Source: an uncultured Acidimicrobiaceae bacterium (lineage in GTDB: Bacteria > Actinomycetota > Acidimicrobiia > Acidimicrobiales > RAAP-2). Taken from it: 6,312 nt of DNA. Positions within the stretch are counted from its first letter, which is position 1. Each line of letters starts with the position of its first letter. The notes under the pieces were generated by a model that saw only the letters and a program-made list of their open reading frames with translations, ran no database searches and had not been told where the DNA came from. This document shows positions 1 to 5,017 of this stretch, piece after piece. The stretch is from assembly GCA_937975915.1 (NCBI GenBank), contig CALJTY010000053.1, positions 1-6,312 on the forward strand, in the 5' to 3' direction. The position numbers were made by a program, and so were the translations under genes.

Positions 1-1
1 T

Positions 2-445
2 CACCACATTGGTTATGACGTCGTTGTTGTCGGGATGGGAAACCTCGGTCACGCACTTGTGAATTCATCGAACTTTCTTACCCGTGGTGCACGCCTAGTT
101 GGAATTTACGACTCATCTCCAGAGATGATTGGCACATACGTTGCTGGCCAGCAAGTGAAGTCAATGAATGAGCCAATGATTGGCGCAACCGTGGGAGTAA
201 TTACAACTCCAGGTTCTGCAGCGCAAGATGTTGCTGACAAATTTGTAAAAGCGGGCATTCATGCAATCCTTAACTTTGCGCCTCAAGTAATCACTGTGCC
301 ACTGGGATGTGCTGTTCACTACGTTGACTTCTCGATTGAACTTCAAATTTTGATGTACCACCTAAATAACGGCACTGGACCACTTGGTGGTGGACTACTT
401 CACTCGCTTGGTATTGCATCAGTCACAACGCCACGGAGTTCATAA
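2..445 (+). CDS. rex: Redox-sensing transcriptional repressor Rex, C-terminal part (5' truncated by window edge)
   Basis: Rex is a cytoplasmic homodimeric repressor that senses the NADH/NAD+ ratio and controls respiratory and fermentative genes. The frame is open from the left edge, so the start and the N-terminal winged-helix DNA-binding domain lie outside; 147 residues are visible, against about 210-230 for the family. The visible part is the Rossmann NAD(H)-binding domain. It opens with GYDVVVVGMGNLGHAL, which carries the dinucleotide-binding glycines, followed by an acidic residue at the end of the second strand (GIYDSSP). Further on are the strongly conserved Rex signatures SAAQDVADKFVKAGIHAILN, then FAP and YVDFSIELQILMYHL near the C-terminus. 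About 28 residues follow that last motif. The stop is one base before the hemC start, so the two are surely co-transcribed. The family assignment is very secure; which genes it regulates is not visible here. Confidence 0.96.
   Translation, partial: HHIGYDVVVVGMGNLGHALVNSSNFLTRGARLVGIYDSSPEMIGTYVAGQQVKSMNEPMIGATVGVITTPGSAAQDVADKFVKAGIHAILNFAPQVITVPLGCAVHYVDFSIELQILMYHLNNGTGPLGGGLLHSLGIASVTTPRSS
435..438 (+). promoter_or_regulatory. Shine-Dalgarno site that decides the hemC start
   Basis: GGAG lies inside the last codons of rex, eight bases before the GTG at 447. This spacing is ideal for GTG 447 and argues against the in-frame ATG at 384, which would overlap rex by 62 bases and add 21 residues with no resemblance to HemC. 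Confidence 0.7.
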
Positions 446-446
446 C

Positions 447-1346
447 GTGAAGACCTTTCGATTGGCGACACGTCGTTCGCCGTTGGCTCTTATTCAAGCG
501 GAACTGGTTCAAAAGAAACTTCACGACCTTGGAATGCAGAGCGAACTCGTACTTGTTGAAACGACAGGCGACAAGGACACAACCGCGTCGCTTGCGTCAC
601 TTGGCGGTAGAGGGGTGTTCGCAGTAGAAATTCAGCTGGCACTTCTTCGAGGCGACGCTGACATTGCGGTGCATAGCGCTAAAGATCTTCCAAGCATTAG
701 CCCAGATGGTCTACTTCTTGCATGCGTGCCTGAACGCAGGGACGCAGCTGACGTGCTTGTAGGTAAATCACTCGCTGGACTTGGCCCCGGTGCCACAGTC
801 GCCACAGGCTCACCTCGCAGAGCAGCATTGCTGCTCGAGCGACGTCCCGATCTTCGAATAGTTGAACTACGCGGCAACATGGCCACTCGACTCGCCAAAC
901 CCGGAAGTGACGGAATTGACGCCGTCGTTGCCGCTGCTGCAGCGCTTGAACGATTGGGCCAAGAGCAACTAAGCGCAGAAAGACTCGATACCGGATGGTT
1001 TATTCCTCAGGTTGGACAGGGCGCGCTCGCACTTGAAGCTCGAGATAACGACAAGGAATCGCTGGAGGCACTTGCCTCACTGAACAACATCACTGCCTAT
1101 GACTGCGTTCGAGCCGAGCGAGCATTCCTTGCGGAACTTGGAACTGGGTGTTCAATCCCTGCTGGTGCGTACGCCGTAATGAGTGACGGTCAGATTTCAC
1201 TCGGTGCAGTAATGATTGCAATCGATGGTACGAAAAGTGTTCGAGCAACGATGACTGGAAAGAATCCAGATGAACTTGGTAAGCAAATTGCCATTCAACT
1301 ACGCGATAAAGAAAATGGCGCATCACTTCCTGGATGGAAAAAATAG
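447..1346 (+). CDS. hemC: Hydroxymethylbilane synthase (porphobilinogen deaminase)
   Basis: HemC polymerises four porphobilinogen molecules into the linear tetrapyrrole hydroxymethylbilane, using a covalently bound dipyrromethane cofactor, in the cytoplasm. The 299-residue protein is close to the usual 300-315. It starts TFRLATRRSPLALIQAELV, the standard N-terminal family motif. D80 in HSAKDLP corresponds to the catalytic aspartate. TGSPRRAALLL and LRGNMATRLAK (about 120-151) carry the substrate and cofactor-binding arginines, IPQVGQGALALEAR lies at 186-199, and C235 in LGTGCSIPAGAY is the cysteine that anchors the cofactor. All key residues seem intact. The start is GTG 447, chosen for the GGAG eight bases upstream and because homology begins there. 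It begins one base after the rex stop, with no hemA in between, and hemD follows after three bases. Confidence 0.98.
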   Translation: MKTFRLATRRSPLALIQAELVQKKLHDLGMQSELVLVETTGDKDTTASLASLGGRGVFAVEIQLALLRGDADIAVHSAKDLPSISPDGLLLACVPERRDAADVLVGKSLAGLGPGATVATGSPRRAALLLERRPDLRIVELRGNMATRLAKPGSDGIDAVVAAAAALERLGQEQLSAERLDTGWFIPQVGQGALALEARDNDKESLEALASLNNITAYDCVRAERAFLAELGTGCSIPAGAYAVMSDGQISLGAVMIAIDGTKSVRATMTGKNPDELGKQIAIQLRDKENGASLPGWKK

Positions 1347-1349
1347 TTC

Positions 1350-2024
1350 ATGAAAGTCGTCCTTACTCGTGAAACAGGAATGAACGATGAACTTCGCAAG
1401 TGGATTCCCAAGCGTGTCACTGTTGTTGAAGTCCCACTCACGACTACGAGTTACCGTGATGAGACCGCGTTCAGTACTGAGCTAAAAAATCTAGAGTCTT
1501 GCGGCGCGTTCACTGGTCTAGTTATAACGAGTGCTCGAAGCGCCCGTTACGTTTCACCAGCCCTTGCTAATTGCTCGAGCGATGTAAAGATTTACAGCGT
1601 TGGCTCATCTACATCTCGTGCAATCACAAAGACCGGTAACGAAGTTGACGTTGAAGCCTCTGCGATGTCATCTGAATTAGCTAGTCACATCGCGAGCGGT
1701 CCTGTGCTCATTATTGGTGCAAAAGAAATGCGACATGAATTAAGTGATGAACTAAATTCAAAAGCAGTCCCTACTGATCGTGTTTGGTGTTACGAAACTG
1801 TTGGTGCAGAACTAGACCAAGAACAGCGTGACGAGCTTTCAAGTGCAGACGTTGTGATTATTGGTGCTCCCTCGGCGTGGAAAGTTGCAAAACCATACGT
1901 CCGTAGTGAAGCGTGGGTGATTGCCTCTGGTGAAATAACTGCGTCAGAAATTCGCGATGACCACAACCGTGTGAAAATTGGCTGGGGTAAGTCGCTCACA
2001 CCAATGCTGGAAATTCTGCGCTAA
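1350..2024 (+). CDS. hemD: Uroporphyrinogen-III synthase
   Basis: HemD inverts the D ring of hydroxymethylbilane and closes it to uroporphyrinogen III, the common precursor of heme, siroheme and corrinoids. The family is poorly conserved, so the call rests on a set of weak family motifs in the right order plus position. VVLTRETG is at the N-terminus, LVITSARSARYVSPAL at about 57-72, IYSVGSSTSRAI at about 80-91, VLIIGAK near 118, a YETV segment near 148, DVVIIGAPSAWKV at about 167-179 and WVIASGEITASEI near 189. These match the two-domain Rossmann-like HemD fold. At 224 residues it is slightly shorter than the usual 240-270. The ATG is three bases after the hemC stop with only a weak GGA upstream, which suggests translational coupling to hemC. 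Position between hemC and hemB makes the assignment strong. Confidence 0.92.
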   Translation: MKVVLTRETGMNDELRKWIPKRVTVVEVPLTTTSYRDETAFSTELKNLESCGAFTGLVITSARSARYVSPALANCSSDVKIYSVGSSTSRAITKTGNEVDVEASAMSSELASHIASGPVLIIGAKEMRHELSDELNSKAVPTDRVWCYETVGAELDQEQRDELSSADVVIIGAPSAWKVAKPYVRSEAWVIASGEITASEIRDDHNRVKIGWGKSLTPMLEILR

Positions 2025-2057
2025 TTACGCTCAAAAAGGCGAGTTCGCTAGGACTAA

Positions 2058-2069
2058 TAGGCTGGAGGG
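2058..2069 (+). promoter_or_regulatory. Putative -10 element for a leaderless hemB transcript
   Basis: TAGGCT at 2058-2063 fits the actinobacterial TANNNT -10 pattern and ends six bases before the GTG at 2070, the distance expected if transcription begins on the start codon itself. No convincing -35 is seen at the matching distance. The G-rich run 2064-2070 looks like a Shine-Dalgarno sequence but directly abuts the start codon, so it cannot act as a normally spaced one. This is inference from pattern and spacing. Confidence 0.45.
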
Positions 2070-3050
2070 GTGTTTCCTACCGAACGTCCACGTCGCCTTC
2101 GCGCAACAGCTGCACTCCGTGAGCTTGTCTCTGAGACAACACTGAGTCCAAAGGACTTTGTCGCTCCACTTTTTGTCGCTGAAGGGCTAAGCGCCCCTAA
2201 GCCAATTCTTTCTTTACCTGGTCAGTTCCAGCACACCATTGAGTCGTTGCACGAAGAAGTGAGAGCGTTGCAGCGCGCTGGTGTGACGAGCATCATTTTG
2301 TTTGGCGTGCCTTCATCAAAAGATGAGCAGGGTAGTGGTGCATTTGATCCGAACGGAATCTGCCAAGTCGCACTCCGCTCACTTCGTGCTGAATTTAAAG
2401 ATGACATCGTGATCATGGCTGATCTCTGTCTTGATGAGTACACCACGCATGGACACTGTGGAGTGCTCAATACTGACGGAACTGTTGATAACGACAAGAC
2501 GCTTGAGCTCTATGGAAAAATTGCAATCGCTCAAGCCAGCGCAGGTGCACACGTAGTTGCACCGAGCGGAATGATGGATGGTCAAGTTGGAGCGATTAGG
2601 TCTGCACTTGATGATGCAGGATTTAATGACATTGTCATTCTCGCGTACTCAGCAAAATACGCGAGTGGCCTCTACGGTCCTTTTCGTGAAGCAGTTGGTG
2701 TTGAAATTGCTGGTGGTGGAAACCGTCGCTCGTACCAACAGGACTACCGCAACCGTCGCGAATCACTACGCGAAGCTCGCCAAGACGTAGAACAAGGCGC
2801 TGACATTGTGATGGTCAAGCCTGCCATGACGTATCTCGATGTATTGAGTGATCTTCGTCGAGAGCTCGATGTGCCGTTGTGCGCATATCACGTAAGCGGT
2901 GAATACGCCATGATTAAAGCCGCCGCCGCGAATGGATGGATTGATGGAACTGCTGTGGCCATTGAACAATTGACAGCTATTCGACGTGCAGGCGCTGATT
3001 TTATTTTGACGTATTTTGCACGTGAGATTTCTGAAGAGCTCAACCGATAA
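2070..3050 (+). CDS. hemB: Porphobilinogen synthase (delta-aminolevulinic acid dehydratase)
   Basis: HemB condenses two 5-aminolevulinate molecules to porphobilinogen in the cytoplasm, normally as an octamer. The 326 residues are the usual length. The N-terminus FPTERPRRLRATAALRELV is the family opening, and an in-frame TAG at 2058 leaves GTG 2070 as the only sensible start. The metal-site region is at 118-131, DLCLDEYTTHGHCG: C120 and C130 are present but the middle ligand position is D122, not cysteine, giving a Cys/Asp/Cys pattern. APSGMMDGQVGAIRSALD follows at 164-181. The Schiff-base lysines are K196 (in AYSAKYASGLYGPFR) and K250 (in VMVKPAMTYLD). An ESLREA segment ahead of the second lysine lies where allosteric Mg-binding forms have their conserved acidic residue. 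It lies 45 bases after hemD, may have its own promoter, and may also be reached by read-through from rex. Confidence 0.98.
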   Translation: MFPTERPRRLRATAALRELVSETTLSPKDFVAPLFVAEGLSAPKPILSLPGQFQHTIESLHEEVRALQRAGVTSIILFGVPSSKDEQGSGAFDPNGICQVALRSLRAEFKDDIVIMADLCLDEYTTHGHCGVLNTDGTVDNDKTLELYGKIAIAQASAGAHVVAPSGMMDGQVGAIRSALDDAGFNDIVILAYSAKYASGLYGPFREAVGVEIAGGGNRRSYQQDYRNRRESLREARQDVEQGADIVMVKPAMTYLDVLSDLRRELDVPLCAYHVSGEYAMIKAAAANGWIDGTAVAIEQLTAIRRAGADFILTYFAREISEELNR

Positions 3051-3051
3051 T
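3046..3051 (+). promoter_or_regulatory. Possible -10 box for the downstream membrane-protein gene
   Basis: GATAAT overlaps the hemB stop codon and differs from TATAAT at one position. It would place transcription start around 3058, giving a leader of roughly ten bases before ATG 3069. No -35 at 17 bases was found; a TTGACG at 3006-3011 is too far away. A six-base match can arise by chance, so this is weak. Confidence 0.25.
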
Positions 3052-3068
3052 TCGGTGACATTCGAATT

Positions 3069-4163
3069 ATGACTACAACTCTGCGCAGCGAAGGTTGGGT
3101 AGTTCGTCCGAGTTTTGTTCCCAACGGGCCAACCGAACCTGTAACACTCTTGTTCGACGAAGCTGGAATTACGCAGCTAGCGGGTGATCCAATGGTTGCG
3201 TGGCAGACCCCATGGTCTGAGATGTCCAACATCCAATTAATTCGCTTTCGACGTAAAGCAGCGCTGTTCGCAACGATTAGTTCTGTTCGTTACTGCTGGA
3301 GAACTTCCTCATTGAACGATTTTGATTCACTTCGACAAATTGTTGGGGAACATGGTGGACGAGTTATTCGCCGTAAGCGACACTTTGGCGTTGTGGCCAC
3401 CGTGAGTGTGGTTGTGCTTGCTTCATTCGCGGGAACTATTGGTTCATTCTTAAACAGTGGGTCTTCGCAGACATCTGAAATTGCAAACACGAGAGCAATC
3501 AATCTGACGCTAAAAGATCTTCCTAGTGGTTCTTCTCTTGCAGCGTCATCTCTTCTTTCGTATCTATTTGGCACAAGCCCAGTTGTCATTTCTTCAACAA
3601 CTACGACGCAGGTTCCAAAAAATTCAGCGTGGTACGCAATTGAATCAAAATTCCAGAGCTGTATGGGTGTCTCTCATGAGAAAGATCGCGTGTTTGGCTT
3701 GGCGGGTCAGTTGCCCAAGTACCAAGTGACTTCAAAGGTGTACGCAAATTCTTCGTACGGGGGATTAGAAGTTATTTCAACATCTCAGTACTACGAGAAA
3801 ACCTCAATGGTGCAGCGTGACACTAAAGAAATGACTTCACCAAATTTCGGTAGCTGTTTTGTTGCGGCGAATGAATCAATTCTTCTTTCATCCCTACTTG
3901 GTGGAAAAGTGATTGCACCTGCCGGTACGACGTGGATGCCACTTACCTTTGTCAAAGGTTGGGCGCGCGGTGGTATTGAGACCATTGCTGTTCCGACTAT
4001 CAGCTCGAAACTGACACTTGTCATTGCGGTAGTAACCAGTAGACACTACGAGGTAACGCTTGGCGGAATTGTTAAAGACTGGCCTGCCGCTGAACCGTTT
4101 TTTGCCAACCTAGTGAATACGCTGCTCGCTCGAGCATCTTCAACTACTTCGAAGGCTGTGTAG
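3069..4163 (+). CDS. Unrecognised single-pass membrane protein: PH-like cytoplasmic part, exported C-terminal domain
   Basis: I cannot assign a function. The 364 residues divide into three parts. Residues about 1-105 look cytoplasmic: the pattern LLFDEAGIT, then VAWQTPWSEMSNIQLIRF, then ISSVRYCWR resembles the strand and tryptophan pattern of bacterial PH-like domains, ending in a basic RVIRRKRH stretch. Residues about 106-128 (FGVVATVSVVVLASFAGTIG) form a single membrane helix; the preceding basic residues predict the N-terminus inside. Residues 129-364 would be outside, starting with a Ser/Thr-rich region and an LTLKDLPSGSS segment. Two cysteines, C198 (FQSCMGV) and C263 (FGSCFVA), are the only ones outside and could form a disulfide, with a layout loosely like PknH-type extracellular sensor domains. 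There is no clear Shine-Dalgarno site. It lies 18 bases after hemB on the same strand, so it may be co-transcribed, but a role in heme metabolism is only a guess. Confidence 0.85.
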   Translation: MTTTLRSEGWVVRPSFVPNGPTEPVTLLFDEAGITQLAGDPMVAWQTPWSEMSNIQLIRFRRKAALFATISSVRYCWRTSSLNDFDSLRQIVGEHGGRVIRRKRHFGVVATVSVVVLASFAGTIGSFLNSGSSQTSEIANTRAINLTLKDLPSGSSLAASSLLSYLFGTSPVVISSTTTTQVPKNSAWYAIESKFQSCMGVSHEKDRVFGLAGQLPKYQVTSKVYANSSYGGLEVISTSQYYEKTSMVQRDTKEMTSPNFGSCFVAANESILLSSLLGGKVIAPAGTTWMPLTFVKGWARGGIETIAVPTISSKLTLVIAVVTSRHYEVTLGGIVKDWPAAEPFFANLVNTLLARASSTTSKAV

Positions 4164-5013
4164 CTTTACTGCCTTTTTTGCCATAACGAATAAACGCTGT
4201 GATGCTGATCAATAAGTAGCTAGCCCAAACAATCAATTGCAAAACAGATGGCTGACTGGCGTACCCAATGAACGAGTGCAAAATATTGCCAACGGTTGAT
4301 TCTTCGCTAAGTGCACCACTGCTGTTCCAGAGCACGTGTGTGCCAAAGGGTAGCCAGTTAAGCGACTGCAAGTTTTGGACCGCAGCGGCGAGGAGCGCTG
4401 CTGCGAAGAACATCAGAATTATGCCAACAACTTGGAAGAATCGCTTGAGATTCAGCTTCATTCCTAATTTGTAAATTCCAAATGCGATCGCTAGCGAAGT
4501 CAGGATGCCAAGAATTGCTCCTAAAAGCAGTTGGTTTCCATGGACGTTGCTTCCCTGCAATGCCGTTGGTGACTGGCTAGAACTTGCAAAAATAATTGCG
4601 AGCGTGAACACCATTGATTCAAGACCTTCTCGTCCAACAGATTGAAAGGAAAGTATGCCAAGTCCCCATCTGTGGCCCTTCGAAAGCGCAACCTCGCTAC
4701 GGGCTTGGAGCTCTTTAGCCATGGTGCGAGCATGCTTGTGCATCCAAAAAGTCATTGCGGTCAGGAATCCTGCGGCAAGAAGATACGTAATGGTTTCAAA
4801 ATAAGTCTTGAAGTTTGAATTCTTGTAGTCACTGATTGCGATGTAAGCAGCAATTCCTCCACCAAGGATTAGTACAAAAGCTGCACCAACACCGAGAAAT
4901 ACATCTCGAAAGTGTTCACGCTTATTTATCTGGTTTAGGTACGACAAAAGAATCGCCACAATCATTGAGGCTTCGATTCCTTCTCGAAGAAATATGACAA
5001 AAGTAGGAATCAT
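4144..5013 (-). CDS. FTR1/EfeU-type iron permease
   Basis: This is a polytopic inner-membrane protein of the FTR1 (oxidase-dependent iron transporter, OFeT) family, which imports iron. The 289 residues start IPTFVIFLREGIEASMIVAI. They carry the two family-defining REXXE iron motifs, R10-E14 (REGIE) in the first helix and R128-E132 (REGLE) in the fourth, both intact. About seven hydrophobic segments can be seen, near 4-26, 36-60, 74-91, 117-143, 161-181, 191-213 and 256-275, with the conserved FWMHKHARTMAKELQ stretch after the third. The ATG lies four bases after the stop of the reductase gene, behind only a weak AGAAG, so translation is probably coupled. No EfeO or EfeB partner is seen here; one could lie elsewhere. 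Its 3' end overlaps the convergent membrane-protein gene by 20 bases. Family is certain; Fe2+ versus Fe3+ use and partner are not, so no symbol is given. Confidence 0.95.
   Translation of the reverse strand: MIPTFVIFLREGIEASMIVAILLSYLNQINKREHFRDVFLGVGAAFVLILGGGIAAYIAISDYKNSNFKTYFETITYLLAAGFLTAMTFWMHKHARTMAKELQARSEVALSKGHRWGLGILSFQSVGREGLESMVFTLAIIFASSSQSPTALQGSNVHGNQLLLGAILGILTSLAIAFGIYKLGMKLNLKRFFQVVGIILMFFAAALLAAAVQNLQSLNWLPFGTHVLWNSSGALSEESTVGNILHSFIGYASQPSVLQLIVWASYLLISITAFIRYGKKGSKATQPSK
4151..4179 (+). terminator. Weak candidate intrinsic terminator at the convergent gene ends
   Basis: AAGGC at 4152-4156 pairs with GCCTT at 4171-4175 (a flanking G-T wobble is possible), separated by a 15-base loop, and the 3' arm runs into six Ts at 4174-4179. 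On the + strand this resembles a short rho-independent terminator spanning the membrane-protein stop at 4161-4163. The stem is short and the loop long, so it is marginal. In the opposite direction there is no T-run after the stem. Confidence 0.3.
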
Positions 5014-5017
5014 CTGA

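Noticed and set aside
57..76. TTGTGAA at 57-63 as a Rex operator
   Set aside because: Only one half-site is present; the expected second half (TTCACAA after six bases) is absent, and it lies inside the rex coding sequence.
384..446. Upstream ATG start for hemC at 384
   Set aside because: It would overlap rex by 62 bases and add 21 residues unlike any HemC N-terminus; GTG 447 has a well-spaced GGAG and begins the family motif.
2888..3232. Antisense open frame of 114 codons across the end of hemB
   Set aside because: It overlaps two + strand genes, shows no family resemblance and is best explained by codon bias of the opposite strand.
4123..4136. Hairpin TGCTCG/CGAGCA near the end of the membrane-protein gene as a terminator
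   Set aside because: The loop would be only two to four bases, no T-run follows, and it lies within coding sequence.
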